A DNA stretch of 64,000 nt from Aurantiochytrium sp. KH105 (GCA_003116975.1 BGKB01000186.1:62001-126000), one strand, 5' to 3'; shown: positions 40,081 through 50,471, counted from the first letter of the stretch. The notes: generated by a model from the sequence alone, not told the origin. Made by a program: numbers and translations.

Positions 40081-40210
40081 TGCCTTGCCTTGCCTTGCCT
40101 TGCCTTGCCTTGCCTTGCCTTGCCTTGCCTTGCCTTGCCTTGCCTTGCCTTGCCTTGCCTTGCCTTGCCTTGCCTTGCCTTGCCTTGCCTTGCCTTGCCT
40201 TGCCTTGCCT
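40081..40210. repeat. (TGCCT)n pentanucleotide array, about 26 units
   Basis: 130 bp of perfect TGCCT units, preceded by CTTG-type units from 40030. On the sense strand of the DUF2254 gene it reads AGGCA/CAAGG. Confidence 0.97.
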
Positions 40211-40561
40211 GTCTGCCTGGACTCCCTGGGCCTCTGATGGCCTTTTGATGCAAAAACTCGACCCGTATCGCGTCTCCGCCCTTTCTCTCTGCCGCTCCTC
40301 CGCCTCCTCCCGCCGCCAGCACGGGCTTGCGGGCGCAAGTGCAGGCGCAGCCGCAGGACGGCCGCGCTCGCGCGACTCGGGGCGAGTCTCGCCGGGCCGG
40401 GGCGCGGGGTCAGGTAGATAAGGGGTCTGTCTGCCTGCCCGTCTGGGTCCAGCTGATTTCTCGCGGGCGCCGCGGTCTCCCCTGAGCCCTCTTTCCCTCC
40501 CTCCTCCCTAAACCGGCGCGCCAGTTGAATGAAGCGCCGCTCCTCCTCCGCCTCCCGTCGC

Positions 40562-40633
40562 TTGCAAGCATGCAAGCAACCTGGCAAGCAACCTGGCAAG
40601 CAACCTGGCAAGCAAGCAAGCAAGCAACCATTG
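40562..40633. repeat. CAAGC-type and 12-bp repeat array
   Basis: Three copies of caacctggcaag, then three to four CAAG units. Confidence 0.88.
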
Positions 40634-41078
40634 GCAAGTCGAGCGCGCGCGAGCTGCACTTGCCGCGGCCGCTGTTCTACTTGCCATGGTTGGCTTCTTT
40701 CTGTTGACGCCACTGGGCGCCGGGACGCCCGCCCTGCGTCCCCCTCCTCTCTTTGCGCTCACATACGTCACTGTCCCTAGCGAAGTGAAGCTCACCCGTG
40801 AGCAGCCCACAGCGGAGAGGAGAGGAGAAGAGGGACACGGGCGCGGAGGAGGGGGGGAGGGCGCTCGAAGAGGACGGGCGGGGCGGGGCGAGCGACAGCG
40901 ACGGCGAGCGGGACGCGGAGCTGCAGCGCGGGGTGGGTCTGGGGCTCGAGGCGGATGGGATTTTGCGTGGGTGGAGGGAAGGATGGATGAGGCGGAAGGA
41001 GGTTGGGAAGGAGAGGCGAGGCTGCAGAGAAAGACGGGGTTGCTGGGCTGCGGTGATGGATGAAAAGCAGCGCTTTTT

Positions 41079-41119
41079 GGGGGGGGGGGGGCGCGCGGGG
41101 GGAGGGGGGGATGTTGGGG
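41079..41119 (+). other. G-quadruplex-forming block
   Basis: G runs of about 13, 6, 7 and 4 separated by loops of 5, 1 and 5 bases. This fits the G4 consensus on the plus strand, about 620 bp upstream of the OSCA-like start. Confidence 0.75.
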
Positions 41120-41739
41120 CGAGACCAATGTGCATCGCTCTCAGAGTCTGTCTTTTCGTGGTCAACTTGGAGGCAAGACTCAAGGAATTCTCTTTTTTGT
41201 CATCAATGGTGTCATCAAACCAAGCCACGCGAACGGAGAGCGTTTGTTGCAATACTCATCTGCCAGCGGCGGCGGCGGCGGCTCCTCCTTCTCCTGAGCA
41301 CTGCAAGATTGAACGCTGCTTTGGCATGCACTGATGTTCTTGCGAGGAAATTGCGCTCACTTTGATCGTGGAACCAACTATCATCCATCGATCATTTGGT
41401 TCCTTTGTGGTAATAATAAAAAAAATGAAAAAAATGAACAAAGCGAGCAACTTCGAACCCCCTCATCGGCGCGCGCGTACGGGCTCCCAAACGTCGAGAG
41501 CAAGCTTCCCTTTGTACAGCTGGCGAGACCCAGTGACCCGGTGCTTATCGTTCGGGCGCTCAATTTCTTCCTTGTTTTCGGCTGAGGTGGTGAGTCGGCG
41601 GCGCCGGGGTCCGGTGGGCCGCAAAAACGTAACGCTCATATGAACGAATACTACATGAGCAAGGAGCAAAAACATCGAGGGGATGGCGAGCACCGAAAGT
41701 TGGGACTAACTGCAGGCATCAAACGAACAACTAAGCGCC

Positions 41740-44700
41740 ATGGACGACATTGACGATGCGCGGCGCGAGGTCCGCGAAGTTGAATTCAACGCCCCAGAGG
41801 CTGCAGAATGGGGGACCACGGGTCGCGGCGCAGAGACGACGACGACACAATGGCAGCGTCCCTCGCGAGAAGAAGCGCAGCGACACGGAAAAGCAACGGT
41901 ATTCGGCAATGGGCGAGCGCCCTTGTGGCGCACGACTGCCATGGACTTTGCTCCGCTCGGGGAGGGCGTAACGCTGTACTTTTTAATGCTTAAATGGTTT
42001 GCCTGGTTTTTTGTCGCTCAAACGATCGTCTCTTTGCCCGCAATCGTGTTTTTTGTGAGCGGCAAAGCCATCGCCGAAGAGGAACTCGACCTTTTTAGCA
42101 TCGCCAAAACCACGCTTGGCAATTTCCATGCTGACAATATCACGGCCTGGCTAACCCGCTTCCACGCCGTCACTGAAGATGAGCTAACCGAGGAGTTGCT
42201 CGAGGACCTTGGTGCAATCCCAACGCGGCCCTACTTAAAGTCCTACATCATTAGCGCTCTGGACATTGTCAATACTTGCCTCTTTTTGCTTTTCTCGCTC
42301 TGGCTCAAGGCGCGCATGCAAAACGTCTCACGCAAGGCTGACCAACGCTTCGTGACGACCGCAGACTATGCTGTCTTGGTCAGAGGTCTGCCGCCAGACG
42401 CCACAGAAGAAGAAGTGCGCAACCATTTCGATCGACTCTATCATCTCAAGAAGATGGACTGGACATGGCCTGGATATCTCTTTGGTACACTCGGCCGCAA
42501 AGAGCCACGTCTTCCGCCCGAAACTCGCCCTCGGGGCACCAAGCACAAACAAGCACTCGATGTCACGGAGGAGCAGATTGAACCGATTCATGACACGTCG
42601 CATATTGGGGACCCAGCCTACCAGGGGTCCTGGGTATGCGAGGTGACGCTCGCCAGAAATCAGGGCGAAATTATTCGAGCATACCTTGCACGCCGCGCGG
42701 CCCAAATGCGCATGAACGAGGTCCGTGCCGCCCTTACCAAGTACAGCGAGAAATCGAAATTTGCAAACAAGGCGCGTAAGCGTGCTGCAGAAGATGAACT
42801 CAAGGCACTTGAAGCTCGTGTCAAAGCCTCGCAAGAGCAAATTGCAGCTCTGCGTCAGGAACAAGGGAGCAGGCCCTGCCGCGAAGCCTACGTCATCTTC
42901 AACTATCAAGAGTCGCGCAAGAGGTGCCTTGAGGACTACCAGACATACAGCAAGTGGTGGCACAAGTTGCCGACTCCTTTGCGTTTTCGCAACGGAAAGT
43001 ATGCCATTCACGTCAGCCCGGCGCCCGAGCCAACGAATATCAAATGGGAAAATCAAGGGGTAACTGCTTTCGAATCGCGCGCCCGCCAGCTTCTTGTTGC
43101 AGTCGTCGTGGTGGCGATTCTCATGGGGGCTTTCACTCTCGTTTACTGGTGCCAGTCGAGCTTTCGCGGACTGCGCGCAAGTCTTCCCGATGCCGACCTT
43201 TGTGTGGTTGATGTTCCAGCAGTGCTCCTTGGAACATACAATCTCGCTAAGCTCAATCCTGATCTGCAGCGGAAACCGGACTTGGACCAGTTCTGCGCCC
43301 CGTCCGAGGTCTGGCTGGGATACTCGGGCATGCCGGAAACAGAGGAGACGATTTTGGAAGCGACATCAAATTCAAGCGACCCTTGCGCTAGTCCTTGCGT
43401 GAGCAGGCCTGGCCAAGGCGCAGATATCCATTGCTATACACTCAGCGTCGAAGAAGGCTGTCCGTCCACACAAGATCCTCTCGAGAGCGCAAACATTGAT
43501 GCTACGTGCGCACTGGAACATTGGGAGAATATCACTTCGGAATACATTGAGATATCCAGCGAACTCATTGCAGACCCCGAGGCCCTGACGCGACTTGTTC
43601 GAGCCGTTGAGTCTGTACACTGCTGCCAAAGTTTTCAAAAGGCACGAACCCTGCGTGCTTGCTATTGCGCGCAACGATTGCACACAATTATCCAGGAGGT
43701 CGGTATTTTCCGTGCCTTGGGCACAATTGAAGCCGAGGATGACAACCTATGTCAAGAAGTGGCCAGCGACATGTTTCTTGCTCAGGTCATGAGTGCGTCG
43801 CCTGCCGTCGTGGTTATCTGTGTCAATACTCTTATTCGCATTGCAATGTCTCGCATCACAAAGCTCGAGCATCACACGACTGTGACGGATCAGGACATGA
43901 GTATTGCACTAAAGATCCTGGCCGCGCAATTCATCACTACGGCCATTGTTATCCTCGTGCTCAACGCTGCGCGTGCCTCTAGTTCGATTGCCGAAGCGGA
44001 AGCAGAGGCGTCTGCGTCCACGAACTCGCTTGGGAGTCGCATCTTTGAAGCTGGAGACTACGAAGACTTTACACGCACGTGGTACGCGGTGGTGGGGCAG
44101 GCAATCATACTAGCTATGGCACTCAACGTCGTTTCGGTGCAGGCATTCCCCATCTTCCTCGGTTACGTGATGGCACCGTTGCGTCGACTTTACTACTCGA
44201 CCTATGCATTAACGCAGGAACGTCTCAACTGGGCCTTTGAGGGTCTCAAATTCCGCGTAACGGTGCGTTATGCAATGCTAATCAACACCATTTGGGTGAC
44301 CATGCTTTATTCTGCCAGCATGCCGCTCGTGCTTCCTTGCGCGGCCATGTTTTTCACATGCACGTATTGGTTTGACAAGTACGCGATTCTACGCTACTAC
44401 CATCGTCCTCCTGCGTACGATGCCTCGTTTCCCCTTTTGGTCGTCCGGACGCTACCGGTTGCGCTGCTAGGTCATGCTGGTTTCTCATTTTGGGCTCTTG
44501 CCAATGATGATTTGGTTCCATCGCAGCGTCTCACGTGGACAGCGATCCAGCAGTATGTTCAAGAAAATGCTACAGGAGCCCAGCTTGAGGCTTGGTCTGC
44601 ATGGTCCGAATGGGCGCAAAGTATTGACCGTTTGGGGGTGTTGTACAAGGCGTCCCATCTCGCAGCGCTTCCACAATTCATTCTCGCAATATTCATCCTC

Positions 44701-45135
44701 GCCTACTTTGGAATTTATGCTCTACTGCATACCTTTTATTTGCTTCCGCGTTTACGTGTGCTGGCCAACATTCTTTGGAAAACTCTCAAGCGATGCCTTC
44801 CTTCCCGTCGAAAGATTCTCGTGCATCCGCGAGGCAAACAAAATATTAGGAGCGAGATCTCGAGGATGCGAGAGTTTCTCCCACCGTTTACGGGTTATTT
44901 CATCCGCGAGGTTCCTTCCGCGGCGCGACTCAGTGCCTTGCAGCGAAAGATGAATTGGCATCTGATTCACAACGAGGATATGGGAACCAGCTTTGAGTAC
45001 TGCACGTGGCCGAGCGATGGTGCGGTCGCAGGTTGTACTCATGCTCGCGGGGATATAATGAAGACTTGGGAGCTTGTTTCTACACATGCTGTGCATTCCT
45101 ATCGGCTCGAGTCCAATCCTTTCTACAAGATCTGA
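41740..45135 (+). CDS. OSCA/CSC1/TMEM63-like (TMEM16-superfamily) membrane channel
   Basis: 1,131 residues. Membrane segments at about 78-106 and 168-190 are followed by a cytosolic RRM-like region (about 209-440; YAVLVRGLPPDATEEEV, EAYVIFNYQESRKR). This ends in APEPTNIKWEN, the APEP-x3-W-x-N signature of OSCA/CSC1 proteins. A membrane segment from about 448 comes next, then a Cys-rich, probably extracytosolic region (about 475-680), and then six to eight further membrane segments (about 683-1030), including the helix pair around MSRITKLEHHTTVT. The tail is cytosolic. OSCA/TMEM63 proteins are mechanically or osmotically gated cation channels. The closest alternative is another TMEM16-like branch. 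The Cys-rich insertion is longer than in plant OSCA. Confidence 0.68.
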   Translation: MDDIDDARREVREVEFNAPEAAEWGTTGRGAETTTTQWQRPSREEAQRHGKATVFGNGRAPLWRTTAMDFAPLGEGVTLYFLMLKWFAWFFVAQTIVSLPAIVFFVSGKAIAEEELDLFSIAKTTLGNFHADNITAWLTRFHAVTEDELTEELLEDLGAIPTRPYLKSYIISALDIVNTCLFLLFSLWLKARMQNVSRKADQRFVTTADYAVLVRGLPPDATEEEVRNHFDRLYHLKKMDWTWPGYLFGTLGRKEPRLPPETRPRGTKHKQALDVTEEQIEPIHDTSHIGDPAYQGSWVCEVTLARNQGEIIRAYLARRAAQMRMNEVRAALTKYSEKSKFANKARKRAAEDELKALEARVKASQEQIAALRQEQGSRPCREAYVIFNYQESRKRCLEDYQTYSKWWHKLPTPLRFRNGKYAIHVSPAPEPTNIKWENQGVTAFESRARQLLVAVVVVAILMGAFTLVYWCQSSFRGLRASLPDADLCVVDVPAVLLGTYNLAKLNPDLQRKPDLDQFCAPSEVWLGYSGMPETEETILEATSNSSDPCASPCVSRPGQGADIHCYTLSVEEGCPSTQDPLESANIDATCALEHWENITSEYIEISSELIADPEALTRLVRAVESVHCCQSFQKARTLRACYCAQRLHTIIQEVGIFRALGTIEAEDDNLCQEVASDMFLAQVMSASPAVVVICVNTLIRIAMSRITKLEHHTTVTDQDMSIALKILAAQFITTAIVILVLNAARASSSIAEAEAEASASTNSLGSRIFEAGDYEDFTRTWYAVVGQAIILAMALNVVSVQAFPIFLGYVMAPLRRLYYSTYALTQERLNWAFEGLKFRVTVRYAMLINTIWVTMLYSASMPLVLPCAAMFFTCTYWFDKYAILRYYHRPPAYDASFPLLVVRTLPVALLGHAGFSFWALANDDLVPSQRLTWTAIQQYVQENATGAQLEAWSAWSEWAQSIDRLGVLYKASHLAALPQFILAIFILAYFGIYALLHTFYLLPRLRVLANILWKTLKRCLPSRRKILVHPRGKQNIRSEISRMREFLPPFTGYFIREVPSAARLSALQRKMNWHLIHNEDMGTSFEYCTWPSDGAVAGCTHARGDIMKTWELVSTHAVHSYRLESNPFYKI

Positions 45136-45758
45136 GTTTGCCATCATGTACCGACTTTCTGCAAGCATCTGATGCTTTCAGCGCTGGTACTGATGGGCGG
45201 GCCTACTACGTACAAAATGCTTCGTTCGTTGTTTATTTACTACATTTTTCTTTGTCGTCAATTTTTTTTTCTAAACCTGCTTCACGCTTCGTCCTCGCTC
45301 GAGCTCTAGGCCGTCGGCGCCAGCTTCGTCGTTGTCATTTTTTTGTTTAAAGTCATGTGACCGAGCTTTGCCCGACTTGCAGAGGTACTGGTTTCGAGGT
45401 TTGTCGAAAGGCCCAGATGGCTACTTCCACCACGTATAGTATGATGATGGTGGGAAAAAAACTGGCTGTTCTTGTTTTTGGCCAAGTTTTGCAAAAGGCA
45501 GACAGACCTCTCAGACAACGTGCGCGCTCGCGGACTCCGACGCGCCTGCGCGACTGCCGGGGGCCTCGAAGGCTCGAGAGGTCCACGCGAGAGGGCGCGC
45601 GAGTCGCAGGCTGCGCAGAGAAAAAGAGTTTGGGAACAAGGACCAAGCACAGAGAGAGAGGGAGAGCAGACAGAGATTGGAGGACCTCGAGACCAACGAA
45701 GTCCAAGCCCAGCGCACGAGGACCAGCGGACTCAAGCCAAGTCCGAGCTGCGCTCGCA
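45136..45758. other. Intergenic region upstream of the E/Q-rich gene
   Basis: 623 bp. The downstream frame is open from 45357, but the sequence before 45759 has Arg/Thr-rich leader character. No separate gene. Confidence 0.45.
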
Positions 45759-47843
45759 ATGGCGGAAACGCGTGAGGATGCTGACAACGCTGCCCTTCAT
45801 GACGAGGAAATTGGCCAAAATACATCCTCAACGCTCGCTGGCGCGGTAAAGGAGGGCGACGCAAATGAATACCACGACCACGGCACTGCAGAGCGCAATG
45901 AAGAGGCCGACGATGACGCCGGGGAGGCGGAAATGATCGAGCCAGCCGATGTCGTGAAGACTTTGCCAGAGCAGAACTTTGCAGATCAACAAGTCTTGGA
46001 AGAAGAAGAAAAGGTCAATGAGATGCAGCCCCAAGAGCAACAAGTGGAGGGTGAACGCGACGACGACGGCAACAGCGACAACAATGGCGAGGATCAGGCT
46101 CAAACACAGGAACAAGAACAAGATCAAGAACAAGAACAAGAGCAAGAGCAAGTCGAGGACCAAGAACAAGACCAAGAACGAGAGCAAGTCGAAGACCGAG
46201 AGCGAGAAGGTGAGGAGGCACAGGAACAAGAACAAGAACAAGTCGACGATCATGAGCTGGACCAAGAGCAACTCGAAGTCGGGGAGCGTCGCGATGACCT
46301 AGACGATCCAAATCGTGATCTTGATCTGGAGGGAAAGGAGCAAGATCCCCACGAAGATTTGCACGACGCCGAAAAAGCTGAAGGAGAGGAGGACCAACAA
46401 GCACAAGAAGTCACAAACGATGCACTTGTTCAAGAACAAGAACAAGAGCATGAGAGAAGAGACGACTCGTCGCTAGGTGCGCCACCCCCGCCACCGCCTC
46501 CTCCACCCCCGCCTCTACCTGCCTCGGCACATCCTCTTCAAATGGGCCAGATGGAAGGACCGACCCCTGCCGTCGCCACAACCAAGATCCCGCGTTTGAA
46601 AAAGAGGTGTCTTTGCGACAAGGATGTTTGCAAAGTGTTGACCAGTATTTTCTCGCAGCTTGGAGACGTGCGCGGCGGATTTGTGGAGCTCCCGTCAAAA
46701 GAAGCGAAAAATCAGCGAGATCTAAATTTTTTCTCACGAATGAGGTGGCTTGCTACCCTTGGGCTTTCAGAAGCAGAGGTGGAAAAGGGCAAAGATAAGC
46801 GACTCAGCAAGACACATTTTCACAGCAATCGATTTGACGGTAAACGGCTCGTTCGATGGAAACCAGCGACCGATCTCACCTCGCAGGCCAATTTATTTAC
46901 AAAGGACCTCAAAGACTATGAGGTGTCCGTTCCGGATGTCTCCGAGGCAGAGATGAAATCAATGCTCGATCAGTACATGGTTGAACGCATTACCTTTCCC
47001 GCAACGGACCCAGCTGCAAATAGCGGCGCAGGGCACCTAGGTGGCGCAGAGGGAAACGAAGACACTGAGCACATTCACCACCATCACCACCACCATCACC
47101 ACCACCACGGCGTCGAAAACGCTGGCAACTTTGTGCAACACCATGACCAGCATCGTCCCCAAGACGTTGATGTGCAGGACGCTGAGCATGCACTTTCAAG
47201 TCGCACGGATGGAATGCTCTCGCACTCGCCGCCTGGTGTGCCTGATGCAAATTTAGGGGATCCGCCACTGCCGCCTTCTGATTCCGGCGACGCTGTGGCA
47301 GGTCATCATAATCAAGGCGCTCTCCACGGAACGCAGCAGCAGCAGGCCCCGCATCGAAGACGTGCTTCCAGCAGTGGTCCACCGGATGACCAAGGTACTG
47401 TCGATGGCTTACCACCTCACAGCGCGACGCATCATCATCCGCCTGCTCATCACGAATCGATTGTCAAATCGCAGTATTCCCTGCTTGCCTCCGCACTCAA
47501 TCGGCGCTCAAAGGGTGCCACCACAGTACAACTCTTGGATGTCGGCCACGGGGCTATCAAGGAGCTTCACTCGACACGCCGGGCGATGCACGAACTCGAA
47601 CGAGAAAACAAGGAGCTCAAAGCCGAAGTACAGCGACTATCTGCGGCCCTGCAGGACCGGATCGATGCTGGAGAACGCACTGCAAAGACTCTCCGTCGTG
47701 AAATTTCTGTCTTGGAGACCAAAAACGAGGCGTTGGCCTCCAAAATCGAAAAAGACCAAGATCGACTGGTTCGCTACAAGCGTAGGCTCGACGATCTTAA
47801 CTCTGAAAGCGCCGCCGCTCGCTCCAAGCGCCGTGCCTATTGA
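45759..47843 (+). CDS. Low-complexity Glu/Gln-rich protein with a conserved core and C-terminal coiled coil, not recognised
   Basis: 694 residues from the ATG at 45759 (MAETREDADN); the frame is open upstream to 45357. Residues 1-240 are strongly acidic, with Glu-Gln repeats, followed by an 11-residue proline run around 245. A conserved-looking core at about 277-405 begins with a CLCDKDVC cluster, has Trp/Phe-rich elements (FFSRMRWLATLGL) and KTHFHSNRFDG, and remotely recalls THAP-type zinc fingers. The Cys expected before the second His pair is Ser, so this is only a suggestion. A His-rich stretch (about 438-452) and disordered linker follow, and the end (about 597-684) is a coiled coil. The architecture resembles a nuclear regulator, but no function can be assigned. 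Confidence 0.72.
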   Translation: MAETREDADNAALHDEEIGQNTSSTLAGAVKEGDANEYHDHGTAERNEEADDDAGEAEMIEPADVVKTLPEQNFADQQVLEEEEKVNEMQPQEQQVEGERDDDGNSDNNGEDQAQTQEQEQDQEQEQEQEQVEDQEQDQEREQVEDREREGEEAQEQEQEQVDDHELDQEQLEVGERRDDLDDPNRDLDLEGKEQDPHEDLHDAEKAEGEEDQQAQEVTNDALVQEQEQEHERRDDSSLGAPPPPPPPPPPPLPASAHPLQMGQMEGPTPAVATTKIPRLKKRCLCDKDVCKVLTSIFSQLGDVRGGFVELPSKEAKNQRDLNFFSRMRWLATLGLSEAEVEKGKDKRLSKTHFHSNRFDGKRLVRWKPATDLTSQANLFTKDLKDYEVSVPDVSEAEMKSMLDQYMVERITFPATDPAANSGAGHLGGAEGNEDTEHIHHHHHHHHHHHGVENAGNFVQHHDQHRPQDVDVQDAEHALSSRTDGMLSHSPPGVPDANLGDPPLPPSDSGDAVAGHHNQGALHGTQQQQAPHRRRASSSGPPDDQGTVDGLPPHSATHHHPPAHHESIVKSQYSLLASALNRRSKGATTVQLLDVGHGAIKELHSTRRAMHELERENKELKAEVQRLSAALQDRIDAGERTAKTLRREISVLETKNEALASKIEKDQDRLVRYKRRLDDLNSESAAARSKRRAY

Positions 47844-48656
47844 TCTTTTCTTCAAAAAATCACACTACAAGGTATTCTGAATGTCCTTCTACCTCGTGAT
47901 TCATGCGCACATTGTCATGTTTCCTCTTCCACCGCAAAGAAGAAAACGTCTGCCTCGTGGCAACGAGCCCATGTCAGGTTCATGAGTGCTAGCTTTCTCT
48001 AGACCTGCGAGCCATACCATGCGGCGTCCCTTCCACACACAATACACGCTCCCCCAAGGTCCGCAAGCGCGGTCCTCTTTCTTACCGCCGCCATTTGTCA
48101 ACGGATACATTTCTCTTGGTCTTGTAAGCGAACCCCATGGTGAACCATGGCAAGGCGACATGGACAAACTTCCTTCAGCGCGCACGAGACCCGGCGCCGC
48201 GCGCGGGCGGCGAGAGGCGGCGCCGCCGCCTGCACGCAAAGCCCCAGCGGCGAGAGCAGGTCCGCTCGCGCAGCCGGAGGAGACGCGGAGCGGCGCGGCG
48301 CGGCAGAGGCCACCTGCAGAGCTCGCGCGGACGCACGCACGCGCGGACGCGTACGCGCGCAGGCCCCCGCACGCCCGCACGCGCGCACGCGCGCCGCGTC
48401 TGCGCGGTCTGCCGCGGCGGCGCGACGGAGAGGGCGGCGGCGGCGACGGTTGCGAGCTCGACGCGGCCGCAGCCGAGACGCCGCGCGAAGAAGGGCAGGC
48501 AGAGCCGCGCCTGCGCGCGAGCGCGGCGAGGACGAGCGGGGCGAGGTAGAGCTGCGCCCCGGCGCGAAGCCTGAGCCTGGATCGAGCCAGCGAGCGCGAG
48601 AGGTCGCGGCAGGAGAGCGGAAAAGCAGGAGTCCGTCCACTCACAAAGCACAGACA
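47844..48656. other. Upstream region of MNS1
   Basis: 813 bp. From about 48170 it is a GC-rich block with (CGCA)n-like units near 48330-48395. The MNS1 frame is open back to 48147, but this part is Arg/Ala-rich and unlike the protein. No gene. Confidence 0.5.
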
Positions 48657-50051
48657 ATGGGCGACCGCCTCTACCAACGGCGCATGGTGGCGCAGCGCGA
48701 GGCCGAGGCTCGTCGCGAGGGCCTCTGCCGTGTTCTCAACGAGGACTCGCGTGTGCAGCAGGTCAATCGGTGGCAACAAAAGGCCGACGGCCAGAGATAT
48801 CGCTACAGAATGGAACAGCTCGAAGAAGAGCGACGGCGCGAGGAGGAACTCCGACGCGCGGAGCTCGAGGCACGCGCAAGAGAGCGCGAGAGCGCCCAGG
48901 AAGGCCGCCTTGCTGAACAGCTGCGGAAAAAACACCAAGAGGACAACGCCGATGCCAAGCGTGTCGAGCTCATCATTCAAAGCGACCCTCGACTCCGGGA
49001 CCTGCAGCGCAAGCTGAAACTGGCGTACGTGAGCAAGGAGCGCACCTTGCAGCTCAAAGAAAAGGCCGAGTTCGAGTACATGGCCAAGGCCGAAGAGGCC
49101 GAGATGGATCGGGCCATGCTGGATTCCATGAAGGAGCAAGAGGAACGGCGTGCGCGCGAAGAGGCCAGTCGACAGGAATGGATCAAAAAGTCCAAAGAAG
49201 AACTTTTGCGGCAGATGCAAGAGCGAAAGGAACTCAACACGATGCAGGCCACAGAAGAGTACGAAACGGACAAGAGAAATGTCGATGCCGTCATCGAACA
49301 AATTATGCGCGAGGAAAAGGCCGCCATGGAGGCGAAGAACCGCCAGCAGCAAGAGACGCGGGAACTCCTGCAAAAGTACCAAGTGCAATACGAACAGGAA
49401 AAGGCGGCGCGCCAACGCGAGGAGGAGGAGCACGAGCGTCGCGTGCAAGAGTATCAAGCTGCTGTCCACAAACGAGCCGAGGCCGAGGCCGCCAAGAAGG
49501 AGGAAGAGGCTGCGCGGCAAGAGAAAATCTATCAGGAGATGCTCCAAAAACAGGAGGAGATCCGACGCAAGGAGGAAGAGTTGCTCGACATTCGCGAGAC
49601 TCTGTCACTCGAGGAAGTCGAACAGCGCGAGCAGATCCGCGAGGCTGCCCGCAGAGAACGTATCCGCAAGATGAAGCAGGAGATGATCGAGGCAAACGAG
49701 GCTCAAAAGGGTTACAAGTCCGCGCTTCAGCAGCAAGAGGCTCTCGAGGAGCTCGAGCTCCGGCAAAAAATGCTCGAAAGGTACGAACGCGAGGCCGAAA
49801 AGGAGCGGGCGGAGGCACGCCGCCGCGCTGCGGAGATGCGCGCTCACCGCGACGCCGTCGAAAAACAGCGCCAAGACCGGCTCGACATGTACTACAAGGC
49901 TCAGGAGCAGGAAAAGGAGGAGGCTGTTCGCCAACAGCTCGAGGACGAGTTTCGCGAGCGCGTCGTGCGCGAGGCCGCACGAAGGCTGCTCGAGCAGCAC
50001 AAGGATGTCATCGAGTCTTATGGCGGCGGCTTGCGCAACTTTCAGTTCTGA
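48657..50051 (+). CDS. MNS1: Meiosis-specific nuclear structural protein 1 homologue, ciliary microtubule inner protein
   Basis: 464 residues, almost entirely alpha-helical coiled coil rich in Glu, Arg, Lys and Gln, matching the trichohyalin-plectin-homology (TPH) domain of MNS1 (495 residues in human). The N-terminal YQRRMVAQREAEARREG segment, the regular heptad helices and a short non-helical C-terminus (IESYGGGLRNF) fit MNS1 better than CFAP45 or CFAP53, which share the TPH domain. MNS1 sits inside the doublet microtubule lumen of motile cilia. Its presence predicts a flagellated stage. The ATG at 48657 has A at -3 and G at +4; the upstream extension to 48147 looks non-coding. It converges with VWA8. 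Confidence 0.8.
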   Translation: MGDRLYQRRMVAQREAEARREGLCRVLNEDSRVQQVNRWQQKADGQRYRYRMEQLEEERRREEELRRAELEARARERESAQEGRLAEQLRKKHQEDNADAKRVELIIQSDPRLRDLQRKLKLAYVSKERTLQLKEKAEFEYMAKAEEAEMDRAMLDSMKEQEERRAREEASRQEWIKKSKEELLRQMQERKELNTMQATEEYETDKRNVDAVIEQIMREEKAAMEAKNRQQQETRELLQKYQVQYEQEKAARQREEEEHERRVQEYQAAVHKRAEAEAAKKEEEAARQEKIYQEMLQKQEEIRRKEEELLDIRETLSLEEVEQREQIREAARRERIRKMKQEMIEANEAQKGYKSALQQQEALEELELRQKMLERYEREAEKERAEARRRAAEMRAHRDAVEKQRQDRLDMYYKAQEQEKEEAVRQQLEDEFRERVVREAARRLLEQHKDVIESYGGGLRNFQF

Positions 50052-50471
50052 TCGTGAGTGCCGGAAAGTGGGATCCGGGTGGTGCCCGCCGGCTCGCAAA
50101 GCAAACCGAACTGAAATCCTTGTGCGTGCTCGCGGCGCCTATCCCCACACTGTGTTTTTCATTCATCCACATATCAAAAAAACGAAAGCTTTCTTTTATC
50201 TTCGTTGGCATTTTTTCTTGCACAGAGAATGGACAAGCCTTCTTCGCAGTGTGTAAGCAAGCCTTCATTAATCCCTTGTCAAGGTATAGCCGTAGTGAAA
50301 CCTACTGAACTCGGACTATTCTTTTCTTCATTGCAGGCGTCCACACCTATCCTTCCTTACTTCTTTGCATCTCAGCAAGCAAGCAAACTAACGCTTCAAA
50401 TTTTAGGCCTAGGCCTTATGGAAAATTTATAAGCTCGCAGTAACTGGTTCTTCTAAAAACACATGGTCTTC
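50052..50471. other. Convergent intergenic region, MNS1 and VWA8 3' ends
   Basis: 420 bp, more A/T-rich, presumably both 3' UTRs. Nothing else seen. Confidence 0.5.

Larger units (their letters stand above)
39999..41739. promoter_or_regulatory. Divergent promoter region between DUF2254 and the OSCA-like gene
   Basis: 1,741 bp between divergent starts. It contains the longest pentanucleotide array in the window (40081-40210), a CAAGC-type array on the other strand (40562-40633) and a long G-rich block (41079-41119). The open frames are repeat-derived and I call no gene. Confidence 0.5.

Noticed and set aside
40081-40210. Regular array considered as a CRISPR or satellite array
   Set aside because: Units are five bases with no spacers; it is a microsatellite.
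39999-40322. 108-codon upstream extension of the DUF2254 protein
   Set aside because: The extension is the pentanucleotide array read as Gln-Gly-Lys-Ala-Arg; the conserved protein starts at the ATG at 39998.
41441-41480. TTCGAACCCC stretch considered as a tRNA T-arm
   Set aside because: No matching acceptor stem, D-arm or anticodon arm at the right distance on either strand.
48147-48656. 170-codon upstream extension of MNS1
   Set aside because: Arg/Ala-rich translation of GC repeats, unlike the coiled coil that starts at 48657, where the ATG context is good.
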